Assembly (NCBI GenBank): GCA_016214695.1
Contig: JACRNY010000004.1
Coordinates: 310,001-374,000, forward strand
Direction: 5' to 3'
Origin: Nitrosomonadales bacterium
GTDB lineage: Bacteria; Pseudomonadota; Gammaproteobacteria; Burkholderiales; Gallionellaceae
Length of the DNA stretch: 64,000 nucleotides
How positions within the stretch are numbered: the first letter of the stretch is position 1; each line of letters starts with the position of its first letter. The translations under genes were made by a program, and so were the position numbers. The notes beneath the pieces are model-generated. The model was not told where the DNA came from and made no database searches. It saw nothing but the letters and a program-made list of their open reading frames with translations. This document shows positions 36,352-47,098 of this stretch, piece after piece.

Positions 36352-38856
36352 TCACTCCGCGTGGGCTGGAATCTGGGCTAACCGCCAGATTTCACGGTTG
36401 TAATCCTGGATGGTGCGGTCGCTGGAAAACTTGCCGCTGGTGGCGGTGTTGAGGATGCTCATGCGCGTCCACCCCTCCTGATCGCGGTAGGCGGAAGCCA
36501 CTTCCCGCTGGGCATCCACATAGCTGCGGAAATCCGCCACTGTCAGCCAGGGATCGTGCGGATTCAGGATGGATTGCACGATGGGGTCGAACAAGCCCGG
36601 TTCGAACAGGTTGAAATGCCCGCTTTCCAGCAGGTGTATCACGCGCCCCAGATCGGCATCCGCCGCCACGATGGCGGCCGGATCGTAATGCCCGCGTGCG
36701 GCCTCGACCTCCCCGGCGGTCAATCCGAACAGGAAGAAATTGTCCGCGCCGACCTCTTCGCGGATCTCGATGTTCGCGCCGTCCAGCGTGCCGATGGTGA
36801 TCGCTCCGTTCATCATGAACTTCATGTTGCCGGTGCCAGAGGCTTCCTTGCCGGCCGTGGATATCTGTTCGGAAAGATCGGCCGCCGGACAGATCACTTC
36901 CATCGCCGACACCCGGTAATCCGGCAAAAATGCCAGACGCAACAAGCCCTTGGTCGCCGGATCGTGATTGACCACCTCCGCCACCGCAGTCACCAGGCGG
37001 ATGATGCGTTTCGCCATGACATAGCCCGGCGCCGCCTTGCCGCCGATGAGCACGCAGCGCGGTGTCCACTCGGCGGTATCGCCGCGCTTGATGCGGTCGT
37101 ACAGATGGATGACGTGCAGAACGTTGAGCAACTGGCGCTTGTATTCGTGGATACGCTTGACCTGCACGTCGAACATCGCAGCCGGATCGAATTCCACCCC
37201 GCAATCGCGCTCGACCATCTCGGCAAGCCGCTGTTTGTTCGCCTGCTTCACCTTGCGCCATTCAGCGCGGAACTTCTTGTCCCCGGCATATTCCTGCAGC
37301 GTCTGCAGCCTGGACAGGTCGGCGCGCCAGGCTGTACCCAGATTCCTGTCGATCAGGCTGCTCAGCAAGGGATTGCTCGATGCCATCCAGCGCCGCGGCG
37401 TGACCCCGTTCGTCTTGTTGTTGAACTTCTCCGGCCACAATTCGAAGAAATCGCGGAACAGGTGCTGTTGCAGCAATTGCGAATGCAGTGCCGCCACCCC
37501 GTTCACCGAATGGCAAGCCACCACGGCCAGATATGCCATGCGTATCTGCGGCTCGCCGCCCTCTTCCACGATGGACATGCGCCGTTCCCGTTCGGTATCA
37601 CCGGGCCAGCGCAACGACACTTCCTCGATGAAGCGCGCGTTGATCTCCAGGATGATATCGCGCAGACGCGGCAACAGACGCCCGAACATATGCACCGGCC
37701 AACGCTCCAGAGCCTCCGGCAACAAGGTATGGTTGGTATAGGCCATGGTGCGCGAAGTGATGTCCCACGCCTCCTCCCAGCCCATGCCGTGCTCATCCAT
37801 CAGCAGACGCATCAGCTCCGGCACCGCGCAGGTCGGGTGCGTGTCATTCAGCTGGAAACAGTTCTTCGCGGCGAAGCCGGAGAAGTCCTCGCCGAATTTC
37901 GCAACCCAGCGCCGCAACACATCCTGCAGGCTGGCGGAGGCGAGAAAATACTGCTGGCGCAGACGCAGCTCCTTGCCGTTCTCGCTGGCGTCGTTCGGAT
38001 ACAGCACCATGGTGATGTGCTCTGCCGCATTCTTGGCGGCGACGGCTTCGGTATAGCTGCCGGCGTTGAATTCGTCGAGGTCGAACTCCTCGGTCGCCGC
38101 CGCTTTCCACAGGCGCAAAGTATTCACCGTGCCGTTGCGGTAGCCCGGGATGGGCATGTCGAATGGCACGGCCAGCACGTCCTGGGTATCGACCCAGCGC
38201 ACATGCATGCGGCCATCCGCGCTGCTCTGGAATTCGCTGCGCCCGCCGAACTTGATCCGCACCGTATATTCGGGGCGCTCGATCTCCCACGGATTGCCGT
38301 TGCGCAGCCAATGGTCCGGTTCTTCCAGTTGCCGCCCCTGCTCGATCTTCTGGCGGAACATGCCGTATTCATAACGGATGCCGTATCCGGTCACCGGCAG
38401 TTGCAGCGTCGCGCAGCTATCCAGGAAACAGGCCGCAAGGCGGCCGAGGCCGCCGTTGCCCAGCCCGGCATCGCTTTCCAGTTCGCGCACCTCTTCCAGT
38501 TCAAGACCGAGATTGCGCAGGGCCTCCGCGCCGGCCTCCTCGACATCCAGATTCAGCAAGGCATTGCCGAGCGCGCGCCCCATCAGGAATTCCAGCGAAA
38601 GGTAGTAGGCCTGTTTGCAATTCGACTCGTCATAGGCGCGCTGCGTACGGCGCCAACGCTCGACCAGGCGGTCGCGCATGACCAGGGCGCAGGAAGCATA
38701 GACATGGTGCGCCGACACGCTGGCCTTGTCCCAGCCGAGCGTGTGGTTGAAGTAACGGCAGAAATCCTCTTCCACGCCGATGGCATTCATGCCCAGCGGC
38801 GGGATCTTGAGCGTGTTGGGATGTCTGGGGATGAAGGGTTTGTTGGTGGTATTCAT
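36352..38856 (-). CDS. glgP: Glycogen/alpha-glucan phosphorylase
   Basis: Releases glucose-1-phosphate from glycogen ends using phosphate and PLP. The 834 residues match the GT35 phosphorylase family: NGGLGRLAACFLDSCATL, YGIRYEYGMFRQKI, NDTHPTCAVPELMRLL, GVTPRRWM, RIHEYKRQLLNVLH and the PLP-lysine motif EASGTGNMKFMMNGAITIGT. Length fits. GAGGAAG precedes the ATG. It is the last gene of the glycogen operon, seven bases after a GH57 gene, and gives the operon its breakdown arm. Confidence 0.97.
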   Translation of the reverse strand: MNTTNKPFIPRHPNTLKIPPLGMNAIGVEEDFCRYFNHTLGWDKASVSAHHVYASCALVMRDRLVERWRRTQRAYDESNCKQAYYLSLEFLMGRALGNALLNLDVEEAGAEALRNLGLELEEVRELESDAGLGNGGLGRLAACFLDSCATLQLPVTGYGIRYEYGMFRQKIEQGRQLEEPDHWLRNGNPWEIERPEYTVRIKFGGRSEFQSSADGRMHVRWVDTQDVLAVPFDMPIPGYRNGTVNTLRLWKAAATEEFDLDEFNAGSYTEAVAAKNAAEHITMVLYPNDASENGKELRLRQQYFLASASLQDVLRRWVAKFGEDFSGFAAKNCFQLNDTHPTCAVPELMRLLMDEHGMGWEEAWDITSRTMAYTNHTLLPEALERWPVHMFGRLLPRLRDIILEINARFIEEVSLRWPGDTERERRMSIVEEGGEPQIRMAYLAVVACHSVNGVAALHSQLLQQHLFRDFFELWPEKFNNKTNGVTPRRWMASSNPLLSSLIDRNLGTAWRADLSRLQTLQEYAGDKKFRAEWRKVKQANKQRLAEMVERDCGVEFDPAAMFDVQVKRIHEYKRQLLNVLHVIHLYDRIKRGDTAEWTPRCVLIGGKAAPGYVMAKRIIRLVTAVAEVVNHDPATKGLLRLAFLPDYRVSAMEVICPAADLSEQISTAGKEASGTGNMKFMMNGAITIGTLDGANIEIREEVGADNFFLFGLTAGEVEAARGHYDPAAIVAADADLGRVIHLLESGHFNLFEPGLFDPIVQSILNPHDPWLTVADFRSYVDAQREVASAYRDQEGWTRMSILNTATSGKFSSDRTIQDYNREIWRLAQIPAHAE

Positions 38857-38863
38857 TGCTTCC

Positions 38864-40873
38864 TCACGCGACCTCGAAACAGAACTCGAGGGTGGAATCC
38901 TGTGCGGTCAGCGCGCACTCGAAGGTCATCACCACGGCCTGCATGATCTTCTCGAAACCCGCCTCCGACTGCGACACACTGAAACAGGGTTGCGATGCCA
39001 GCGACACCGGGCGATTCACCGAAACTTTGAGCTTTCCGCCCAGCACCGCATCTTCCAGCACGATATGCTGCATCGCATCAAGCTGCAGCAACTGGCCGAA
39101 TCCGCCCATGATCTCCTCGCCCACACGGAAGCGGCCGGCGGGTCCGTCGCAACTGGGCATGGCGACATTGGCCGTCACGCGGAACATACCCGTGCTCACG
39201 CCATCGAAGCGATATGCGACATACAGGCGCGCATCGTCCAGCACGATGGACTTCACCACCTTGCCGGCACCCAGCGCGGCCTCATAGGCAGCACCTGCCT
39301 GCATGCCGGCGAACCTGGCGGGCACATAGCAGGGCACTGTCGCGCCATCCGCGGCCTCCCAGCGATCCAGGAACATCAGCTTCTGCCCTTCGTCGATCAC
39401 CATATCCTCGGGCGAGATGAGATGTTTGTGGATGACGCGCTCATGGGGGTTGGCGATACCCTCGCCCTGATGCTCCGCAGCGGGTTGTGCATGCACCTTG
39501 CGGTGGTAATGCTCGTGCGGCATGGAGAGCGTATCGGCAAAGTTGTGATTCAGGCGGTAGGCATCGAACTCGCAGATCGCCGCGCTGCCATCCTGTCGCA
39601 CCACGGCCTGCAGCACACCGTTCTGCAGGAACACCTCGTCGTCGCCGTCCAGATCCAGATCGACCACGTGTTTCGGCTGGCGCGGCGCAGCCTCGTCCAG
39701 CAGGGCCTCCAGCTTGACGATGGCGTTATAGATGGCGCGCCGCAGGTGCGGCAGGTACAGCCCGCCGAACAGGCCGTGCCAATAGGCATCGTTGGCCTGC
39801 GCCTCGTACAGCGCATCCAGCATCTGCTGTATCTGTTTCTTCTTCGGCAAGGCATGCATGCGCCGCGACAGTCCCAGCATGCGTTTGTGCATCCAGTTCG
39901 ATTCCGGATAGCGCATCAGGAAGTTCTTCCAGATGCCGCCGCGCAGGAACGACTTGCTCTGTTCGAACTGGCCGGACGATTTGGACGCCTGCACCAGATC
40001 GGCATAGTGATGCGCGGCCGGCACCGGCAACGTCCACTCGTTCATCTCGATATACGACGTGGTCGGCAGGTACACCACGCCGCGCGTCTTGGCGCGCGCA
40101 TGGTAGTCGCAGTAGCGTTCGGTCTTGATGATGTTCGAGGCCAGCACGCCCTCGATGAACTGGGTGAGCCAGCCGCGCTCGTACACCCAGTTGTAGGTCT
40201 CCGGCCAGATGCCGAATTTCTCGATGTCGTCGAAATAGATCGCGGCAGGCGCGCCGTCCTCTTTCGCCATGCTCTCCAGATAGGCCACCACCTCTTGCGC
40301 GGGCGAGAACGGCAGGCGATAGCGCAAGGCCTCGGAGATCGGGAACAGATCGAGCTGGCGACCGTTCTCCTCCGTCGTATAGAAACCATCAAGATCGCCG
40401 ACATGTTTTCCGGTGCACAGGAAATGGTAGTCGTCCACGGTGGAATAGCGGATGCCCGCATCTGCCAGCGATGGCACCACCGTCGCCTCCCATACCCGCT
40501 CGGTCAACCAGGCGCCCTGGGGACGCTGTCCCAATGTCTCCTCCAGCAGGTCCGACATGCGTTGCAGCTGACCCAGGCGATCGACTTCAGGGATCACAGC
40601 CAGCACCGGCTCGGTATATCCGGCGCCGACCAGCTCGGCCTGGCCGCGCTGCACCATCTCCTGCAGCAGCTTCATGTCGTCGGCATAGTTGGCAAGCATG
40701 TAATCGAGCAGCCAGCCGCTGATGTGGATGGCGAACTTGAATGCCGGATAGCGGTGCAGCACACGCAGGAACGGTCCATAGCAACGTACATGGGCATCAT
40801 CCAGCACGTGGGTGAAATTCCCTACCGGCTGGTGGGCATGGACACCGAGCAACAACGAGATCGACTTGGCCAT
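38864..40873 (-). CDS. GH57 glycoside hydrolase, 4-alpha-glucanotransferase type
   Basis: Acts on alpha-1,4-glucans, probably as a disproportionating enzyme or amylase. The 669 residues carry the GH57 motifs HAHQP (12-16), AELVGAGYTEP, WLTERVWE with the nucleophile Glu125, and IYFDDIEKFG with the acid/base Asp (215 or 216). The C-terminal half (GTVPCYVPARF; LEDAVLGGKLKVSVNRPVSL) matches the DUF1925/DUF1926 beta domains found in the Thermococcus-type glucanotransferases. It lies between the second GH57 gene and glgP. The substrate is inferred from the operon. Confidence 0.88.
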   Translation of the reverse strand: MAKSISLLLGVHAHQPVGNFTHVLDDAHVRCYGPFLRVLHRYPAFKFAIHISGWLLDYMLANYADDMKLLQEMVQRGQAELVGAGYTEPVLAVIPEVDRLGQLQRMSDLLEETLGQRPQGAWLTERVWEATVVPSLADAGIRYSTVDDYHFLCTGKHVGDLDGFYTTEENGRQLDLFPISEALRYRLPFSPAQEVVAYLESMAKEDGAPAAIYFDDIEKFGIWPETYNWVYERGWLTQFIEGVLASNIIKTERYCDYHARAKTRGVVYLPTTSYIEMNEWTLPVPAAHHYADLVQASKSSGQFEQSKSFLRGGIWKNFLMRYPESNWMHKRMLGLSRRMHALPKKKQIQQMLDALYEAQANDAYWHGLFGGLYLPHLRRAIYNAIVKLEALLDEAAPRQPKHVVDLDLDGDDEVFLQNGVLQAVVRQDGSAAICEFDAYRLNHNFADTLSMPHEHYHRKVHAQPAAEHQGEGIANPHERVIHKHLISPEDMVIDEGQKLMFLDRWEAADGATVPCYVPARFAGMQAGAAYEAALGAGKVVKSIVLDDARLYVAYRFDGVSTGMFRVTANVAMPSCDGPAGRFRVGEEIMGGFGQLLQLDAMQHIVLEDAVLGGKLKVSVNRPVSLASQPCFSVSQSEAGFEKIMQAVVMTFECALTAQDSTLEFCFEVA

Positions 40874-40895
40874 CTTCTTTCTACTCCATCATTAT

Positions 40896-42656
40896 TTACG
40901 AGCCATCCGAACGGCGCATGGCGCCGCCCACGGCGGGATCACCGGTACCGATGCTGATGACATGCTGCAGCTCCATAGGCGCAGGCAGCTTGAGCAGGCG
41001 ATACAGGTTGGAAAGGTTGCGACGGAACAGATGGTCGAACGAGGCGACGCTCATCGCAGAGTTGTAATCGCCGAACCACCAGAACCAGTCCGAGCCCTCG
41101 CAATCGGCGAGCTGTACGGTCGCCAGGCGCATCTCTTCGGCATTCAGACGCCCGCTCGCCATGACGATATCGTAACTGCGCTTGGCTTCACAAAGCAGAT
41201 CCCAGCCGCGATTCTTGTCCGGCGAACCTATCCAGGTGCTGAAAGTGCCATACACCCAGCTGCCTGCCACCATCTGCTGCAACCTGCTCGGAGTCACATG
41301 GAATTTGGGGTCGCCCAGATTCTGTACACACTCGTGGAACGTGGTGGTGCGGATATCGGGATGCTTTTCCAGCTTGCCGTACAACTCGGACAGGAAATAA
41401 TAGGCGTTGTAAGGATAGTATTCCCAAGCGTTCTCGCCATCCAGGATCACGGTGACCACGGGATCCTCGTGCCCGGGCGCATGGTGCAATATCTCTTCCA
41501 GGTGATGGACGAAATCTGCAGCGGCATCGTCGCCCTTCCACTTCGCGTACTCGAAGCCGATCTTGTCGGACAGGCGGTCGTCGCGGAAGAAACAATGGAT
41601 GGGCTTGCCGCCGGTCTCGACCAGATAAGGCTTGTACAGGTAGCCGGAGCTTCCCGGCAGGGGATTGTCGTTCATCTCGCGGCGCAGGCTGTTCGCCAGC
41701 ACCGCCTGTCCGGTCGCAGTCCATTCGCAGCCGTGCTCCGCCAGCAGCTTCAACGTACTGCGCGAGACTCCGCCTTCGGAGGGCCACATGCCGTGCGGCG
41801 CGGCGCCGAAGTTCAACTTGTGGCTCTCCACAGCGTTGGACAGATGGGCATGCACGCGCGACAGTCCGCCGGGATATTGCTGGGCCTGCGGCAACGGCGC
41901 GTTCGGCTCGCTCTCGCGCGCTGCCGAGAAATCCAGCATCAGCGGCATGATGGGATGGTTATATGGAGTGGACGATATCTCGATCTGCCCCTCTTCTGCC
42001 AACCTGCGATAACGCGGCAGGATCCCGGCGATGACTTCGCCGATCAGTTCGAACAACTCCCTGCGCTCGCCGTAGCTGAACTGGCTGCCCTTGGTCATCA
42101 GGCGCGCCACCAGTTCGCTGCCGCGCCGCACACTCTCGCCCATCCACACCAGGTGGTACCACACCAGCAGATCGGACAGGTACTGGCCGGACAGATAGGT
42201 CACATTCTCGCGGCCGTGTCCCTCCACCATCTTCTGCAGGTCGAACAGGTGCTGGTAGGCACGGTAGGGCTGCAGCATCTTGGTATGGTTGCTCTTGAAG
42301 CAACTGTCCAGGATATGCAGTCTCTCCGCATCGCCCAAACCGTCGAGATTCTCGGTCGCCAGCATCCTCAGCAAGGGATCGCGCAGCTCCCCGGACTCGA
42401 ATTGCTGCTGATAATCCTGCAGCTGCTCGATGAGGATAGGGACGAAGTTCACCACCGCCCTGGCTTGCGGGTGCTGCTCCAGATGGAACACCATATCGGT
42501 GTAATCCTTCATGGCATGCAGATAGGTCCACGGCAGCACATATTCACCGTGCAGGTATTCGCGGTAATCCGGCTGGTGCATGTGCCAGCACAGGATCAGA
42601 TGCAATTTCCTGCCGGCATCACTGCCCGACCTGTCTCGTATTGCGACGCTTCCCAA
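40896..42656 (-). CDS. GH57 glycoside hydrolase, alpha-amylase type
   Basis: Cytoplasmic alpha-glucan hydrolase candidate. The 586 residues contain HMHQP (25-29), SSTPYNHPIMPLML, WPSEGGVS with nucleophile Glu294, and LDGENAWEYY with Asp406, all GH57 motifs, in a different subgroup from the neighbouring GH57 gene (no DUF1926 tail). The probable start is TTG at 42656, preceded by AAGGAG five bases away. The gene is 20 bases after glgC. Exact specificity is not visible; amylase or debranching-like roles are possible. Confidence 0.87.
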   Translation of the reverse strand: MGSVAIRDRSGSDAGRKLHLILCWHMHQPDYREYLHGEYVLPWTYLHAMKDYTDMVFHLEQHPQARAVVNFVPILIEQLQDYQQQFESGELRDPLLRMLATENLDGLGDAERLHILDSCFKSNHTKMLQPYRAYQHLFDLQKMVEGHGRENVTYLSGQYLSDLLVWYHLVWMGESVRRGSELVARLMTKGSQFSYGERRELFELIGEVIAGILPRYRRLAEEGQIEISSTPYNHPIMPLMLDFSAARESEPNAPLPQAQQYPGGLSRVHAHLSNAVESHKLNFGAAPHGMWPSEGGVSRSTLKLLAEHGCEWTATGQAVLANSLRREMNDNPLPGSSGYLYKPYLVETGGKPIHCFFRDDRLSDKIGFEYAKWKGDDAAADFVHHLEEILHHAPGHEDPVVTVILDGENAWEYYPYNAYYFLSELYGKLEKHPDIRTTTFHECVQNLGDPKFHVTPSRLQQMVAGSWVYGTFSTWIGSPDKNRGWDLLCEAKRSYDIVMASGRLNAEEMRLATVQLADCEGSDWFWWFGDYNSAMSVASFDHLFRRNLSNLYRLLKLPAPMELQHVISIGTGDPAVGGAMRRSDGS

Positions 42657-42676
42657 AACTACTCCTTATACAGATC

Positions 42677-43960
42677 TCATCGAATATGATGGATGGACTG
42701 GCCCAGCATATCCGGCGTCACCAGCGTGATGCCGCCGGATGACACATGGAAACGGCGCGCATCCTCTTCGGGATCGAAGCCGATCTGCATCCCGTCCGGT
42801 ATCTCGCAATTGTTGTCCAGCACCACCCGGTTCAGCTTCACATCTTCGCCGATGCGCGCACCGGACAGGATCACCGAATCCGTGATCACGGTGCGGCACC
42901 CAACCCGGATGTCCGAGAACAGCAGGGAATGATGCACCCGAGCCCCGCTGATGATGCAGCCGCCGGAGACCATGGAATCGATCGCCACACCGCGCCTGTC
43001 CTCGTCGTTGAACACGAACTTGGCCGGCGGCAGCTGCTCCTGATAGGTCCAGATCGGCCAGCTCTTGTCGTACAGATCGAGATCGGGCACCACATTGACC
43101 ATCTCCATATTGGCCTGCCAGTAGGCATCGATGGTCCCCACGTCGCGCCAGTATGCCTTGCCCTCCTCGGCCATGCCCACGCAGCTCTTTTCGAAGCGGT
43201 GCGCATACACGCGGTAACGGTCGATCAGATACGGAATGATGTCGTGACCGAAGTCGTGCGTGGATTTCTTGGTATCGGCATCGCGGATCAGCTGCTCATA
43301 CAGGAAGCGGGCGTTGAACACATAGATGCCCATGCTGGCCAGGGCGCGTCCGGGCTTGCCCGGTATCTCCGCCGGATCGGCCGGCTTCTCCGCGAACTTG
43401 ATGATGCGATCCTTGTCGTCCACCGTCATCACGCCGAAAGCGGTCGCATCCTTCACCGGCACCTCGATGCAGCCCACGGTCATGTCGGCATCGCTGCTCA
43501 CATGGTGGGCCAGCATCTCGCCGTAGTCCATCTTGTAAATGTGGTCGCCGGCAAGGATGACGATGTACTCGGGATTGTAGCTGCGCAGGATGTCGATGTT
43601 CTGGAACACTGCATCCGCCGTACCGCGATACCACTCTTCCTGGATGCGTTGCTGCGCCGGCAGCAGGGCGACGAACTCGTTGAACTCGCCGCGCAGGAAG
43701 CCCCAGCCCTTCTGGATATGTTCGATCAGCGTGTGCGCCTTGTACTGGGTCACCACGCCGATGCGGCGGATGCCGGAGTTGATGCAATTCGACAACGGGA
43801 AATCGATGATGCGGAACTTGCCGCCGAACTGCACCGCCGGCTTCGCATTCCAATCGGTCAGGTTGTGCAGCCGGCTACCGCGACCGCCCGCCAGTACCAA
43901 TGCGACGGTGTTCTTGGTCAGTGCGCTGATGAAGCGCGGTGAACGCATGTCTTGTGCCAT
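42677..43960 (-). CDS. glgC: Glucose-1-phosphate adenylyltransferase
   Basis: Makes ADP-glucose from glucose-1-phosphate and ATP, the regulated step of bacterial glycogen synthesis. The 427 residues have the nucleotidyltransferase start LVLAGGRGSRLHNLTDWNAKPAV, FPLSNCINSGIRRIGVVTQYKAHTL (cut here), the substrate loop SMGIYVFNARFL, and a C-terminal left-handed beta-helix. Length fits GlgC. It follows glgA by 47 bases. A GGGGAG lies upstream of the ATG. Confidence 0.97.
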   Translation of the reverse strand: MAQDMRSPRFISALTKNTVALVLAGGRGSRLHNLTDWNAKPAVQFGGKFRIIDFPLSNCINSGIRRIGVVTQYKAHTLIEHIQKGWGFLRGEFNEFVALLPAQQRIQEEWYRGTADAVFQNIDILRSYNPEYIVILAGDHIYKMDYGEMLAHHVSSDADMTVGCIEVPVKDATAFGVMTVDDKDRIIKFAEKPADPAEIPGKPGRALASMGIYVFNARFLYEQLIRDADTKKSTHDFGHDIIPYLIDRYRVYAHRFEKSCVGMAEEGKAYWRDVGTIDAYWQANMEMVNVVPDLDLYDKSWPIWTYQEQLPPAKFVFNDEDRRGVAIDSMVSGGCIISGARVHHSLLFSDIRVGCRTVITDSVILSGARIGEDVKLNRVVLDNNCEIPDGMQIGFDPEEDARRFHVSSGGITLVTPDMLGQSIHHIR

Positions 43961-44007
43961 GATGCCATCTCCCCTTTTCTGTCATTCCCCGAGCACCGCA
44001 CGGGACG

Positions 44008-45438
44008 TCATTCGATCTTACGATAAAGATCGATATATCTCTGTGCGCTAACACGCCAACCGACATCGCGGCGCATACCGTTGAGCTGGATACGCTGGAA
44101 CTTCGGGAGGTCGCGGTAACAATCGATGGCTGCAGCCACGGTGCGGTAGAGTGCCGCAGGGGTCGGCTCGTCGAACACGAAGCCGGTCCCGTCGGGCAGA
44201 CTCGCATCGTCGACCGAGTCGGCCAGCCCACCCGTGCGGCGCACCACCGGCGGCGTGCCGTAACGCATGCCGTACATCTGGTTCAGGCCGCAAGGTTCGA
44301 AGCGCGACGGCATCAGGAAGATGTCGGCCCCCGCCATGATCTGGTGCGACAATCCTTCATCGAACTTCACCGTCACCGATACACGCCCCGGATAGCGCAA
44401 AGCCAATTGTCCGAAACGTCTCTCAAGGTCGTCCTCGCCGCTGCCCAGCAGCGCCAGTTGCGCACCGCCGTCCAGCAGTTTGGGCAGGCACTCGAGCAGC
44501 ATGTCCAGCCCCTTCTGGTAGGTAAGGCGGCTGACCACGCCAAGCAATGGCGCGCGCGCCTGCTCCTCCAGGCCCAGGCGCTGTTGCAGCGCGCGTTTGC
44601 CTGCGGCCTTGGGGGCAAGGTCGCTACTATCGAAATGCGCAGTCAGGTAGCGGTCGGTCGCGGGGTCCCACTCCTTGTCGTCGATGCCGTTCAAGATCCC
44701 GCTGACATCGCCGTTGCGCACGGTCAGCAGCCCCTGCATGCCGTAGCCCATCTCGGTCGTCTGGATCTCTTGCGCATAGGTCGGGCTCACCGTCACGATG
44801 CGGTCGGCGTAATGCAGGCCCGCTTTCAGGAACGAGAGGTAGCCGTGGAACTCGACGCCGTGCATGTCGAAACACGACTGCGGCAGATCGAGCGGCCCCA
44901 GCCAGTCGCGGTCGAAGTTGCCCTGGAAGGCCATGTTGTGGATGGTCATCACGCTCTTTGCATGCACCCCGCCGCCCAGATGCAGGTAGGCAGGAGCGAG
45001 TCCGCTCTGCCAGTCGTTGCAATGCAGGATGTCGGCACGCCAGGCCAGCGGCGAGGCAGCACTGCCCAGCATGGCCGCCACCTTCGACAGCATGCCGAAA
45101 CGCATGGCATTGTCCGGCCAGTCGCCGCCCAGCTCATATTGATAGGGGCCCGCCACACGGCAGAAGTATTGCGGTGCATCCAGCACATAGACCGGCACCT
45201 CGGTGTCCGGCATCTTCGCACTCAAGAGCTTCACTTCCGGCTGACCGGGAAACACGCTGAACGCGGCTACCGTACGTTTGTTCTCCAGCTTGTCCAGCAC
45301 CTGGGTATAGCCGGGAACCAGCAGGCGTACGTCCTCGCCCAGTGTTTGCAGTGCGGCAGGCAACGCTCCGCTGACATCGGCCAGTCCTCCGGTCTTGATC
45401 AGGGGGTGGACTTCGGAAGTGACGAACAGTATCTTCAT
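44008..45438 (-). CDS. glgA: Glycogen synthase (ADP-glucose type)
   Basis: GT5 glycosyltransferase that extends alpha-1,4-glucan from ADP-glucose. The 476 residues begin [20 protein letters not shown], with KTGGL for ADP-glucose binding, and include [34 protein letters not shown] and [20 protein letters not shown] with the family's catalytic Glu. The start at 45438 overlaps the pgi stop by four bases (ATGA); an upstream in-frame extension lies inside pgi and is not part of the protein. Confidence 0.97.
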   Translation of the reverse strand: MKILFVTSEVHPLIKTGGLADVSGALPAALQTLGEDVRLLVPGYTQVLDKLENKRTVAAFSVFPGQPEVKLLSAKMPDTEVPVYVLDAPQYFCRVAGPYQYELGGDWPDNAMRFGMLSKVAAMLGSAASPLAWRADILHCNDWQSGLAPAYLHLGGGVHAKSVMTIHNMAFQGNFDRDWLGPLDLPQSCFDMHGVEFHGYLSFLKAGLHYADRIVTVSPTYAQEIQTTEMGYGMQGLLTVRNGDVSGILNGIDDKEWDPATDRYLTAHFDSSDLAPKAAGKRALQQRLGLEEQARAPLLGVVSRLTYQKGLDMLLECLPKLLDGGAQLALLGSGEDDLERRFGQLALRYPGRVSVTVKFDEGLSHQIMAGADIFLMPSRFEPCGLNQMYGMRYGTPPVVRRTGGLADSVDDASLPDGTGFVFDEPTPAALYRTVAAAIDCYRDLPKFQRIQLNGMRRDVGWRVSAQRYIDLYRKIE

Positions 45439-47081
45439 TTGAGCGCGTTGTAATGATGGATCAGACCGTTGGTGGAAGAATCGTGCGCGGTGATCTCCTT
45501 GCCGCTGCGCAGTTCGGACTGGATATGCGAGGCCAGCTGCTTGCCCAGTTCCACCCCCCACTGGTCGTACGAATTGATGTTCCAGATGATGCCCTGCACG
45601 AATATCTTGTGCTCGTACAGCGCGATCAGCCGGCCCAGCGTGCGCGGCGTCAGTTGCTGGAACAAGATGGAATTGGTCGGCTTGTTGCCCTCGAATACCT
45701 TGTGCGGCAGCAATGCCGCGATGGCCTTGGCGTCCATGCCGGCGGCCTGCAACTCGGCACGCGCCTCGTCCGCGGTCTTGCCGCGCATCAGCGCCTCGCT
45801 CTGCGCGAAATAGTTCGACAGCAGGATGGCATGATGTTCGCCCAGCGGGTAATGCGTCTGTACCGAGGCGATGAAATCCGCCGGGATCATCTGCGTGCCC
45901 TGGTGGATGATCTGGAAATAGGCATGCTGGCCGTTGGTGCCGATACCGCCCCACAGGATGGGACCGGTCGAGTAGTCCACCGGCACACCGTCGCGATCGA
46001 CATACTTGCCGTTGCTCTCCATGTCGGCCTGCTGGAAATACGGCACGAAATGCTCCAGCGCCTGATCGTACGGCAGCAGCGCCTGCTTGGTGACATCGTG
46101 GAAATTGTTGTACCAGACCCCCAGCAGCGCCAGGATCACCGGCATGTTCTGTTCCGGCGGCGCGCTGCGGAAATGCCTATCCATGTCGTAACCGCCGCGC
46201 AACAGCTCCTCGAAGTTGTCCATGCCGACAGCCAGCGCGATCGGCAATCCGATCGCCGACCACAGCGAATAACGACCGCCCACCCAGTCCGAGAACTCGA
46301 ACATGTTGGCCGTGTCGATACCGAAGGCCTGCACCTCCGCGGCGTTGGTCGAGAGTGCGACGAAGTGCTTTGCGACATGCTTCGCATCACCCGCCCGCTG
46401 CAGAAACCAGGCGCGCGCCGAGCGCGCGTTCATCAGCGTCTCCTGGGTGGTGAAGGTCTTGGAGGCGACGATGAACAGCGTGGTCTCCGGATCGAGCACC
46501 TCCAGCTTCTCCAGCAGATCGGTGCTGTCGATGTTGGAGACGAAATGCGCCTTCACCTTGCCGCCATACGGGTGCAAGGCCTGGCACACCATCAGGGGGC
46601 CAAGGAAAGAACCGCCGATGCCGATGTTCACCACATCGCTGATCTGCTTGCCGGAATAGCCGCGCCATGCCCCGCTGCGCACCTCGTCCGAGAAACGGCG
46701 CATCTTCTCCAGTGTGCGGCGCACGCCCGGCAGCACATCCTGCCCGTCGACCATGATCGGGGCATGCGACGGATCCACAGCCGCGCGCAGCGCGGTGTGC
46801 AACACGGCGCGATGCTCGGTGCAGTTGATCTTGTCGCCGTTGAACATCCGCTCGCGCCAGCCGGCGACATCCGCCTGTCTGGCCAGAGCGAACAGCAGAT
46901 CCATCGTTTCCCGGGTGACGAGGTTCTTGGAATAATCGAGCAGCATATCGTCCATGCGCAGCGAGAAGCGCTGGAAACGTTCCACGTCCTCGTCGAACAG
47001 GCGGCGCATCGAAAGCGAGCGGTTCGCCGCATGATGGGCAAGCAAAGCTTGCCAGGCTTTTGATTGTGTCAATGCAGACAT
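45435..47081 (-). CDS. pgi: Glucose-6-phosphate isomerase
   Basis: Interconverts glucose-6-phosphate and fructose-6-phosphate. The 548 residues contain [19 protein letters not shown] signature 1 ([18 protein letters not shown]), [19 protein letters not shown] and the C-terminal [20 protein letters not shown] signature. Length matches the family. GGAG precedes the ATG. Its place between glgB and glgA couples glycogen synthesis to the hexose-phosphate pool, fitting fructose-6-phosphate supply from gluconeogenesis or carbon fixation. Confidence 0.98.
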   Translation of the reverse strand: MSALTQSKAWQALLAHHAANRSLSMRRLFDEDVERFQRFSLRMDDMLLDYSKNLVTRETMDLLFALARQADVAGWRERMFNGDKINCTEHRAVLHTALRAAVDPSHAPIMVDGQDVLPGVRRTLEKMRRFSDEVRSGAWRGYSGKQISDVVNIGIGGSFLGPLMVCQALHPYGGKVKAHFVSNIDSTDLLEKLEVLDPETTLFIVASKTFTTQETLMNARSARAWFLQRAGDAKHVAKHFVALSTNAAEVQAFGIDTANMFEFSDWVGGRYSLWSAIGLPIALAVGMDNFEELLRGGYDMDRHFRSAPPEQNMPVILALLGVWYNNFHDVTKQALLPYDQALEHFVPYFQQADMESNGKYVDRDGVPVDYSTGPILWGGIGTNGQHAYFQIIHQGTQMIPADFIASVQTHYPLGEHHAILLSNYFAQSEALMRGKTADEARAELQAAGMDAKAIAALLPHKVFEGNKPTNSILFQQLTPRTLGRLIALYEHKIFVQGIIWNINSYDQWGVELGKQLASHIQSELRSGKEITAHDSSTNGLIHHYNALK

Positions 47082-47098
47082 ACTCTCTCCCTATCCCT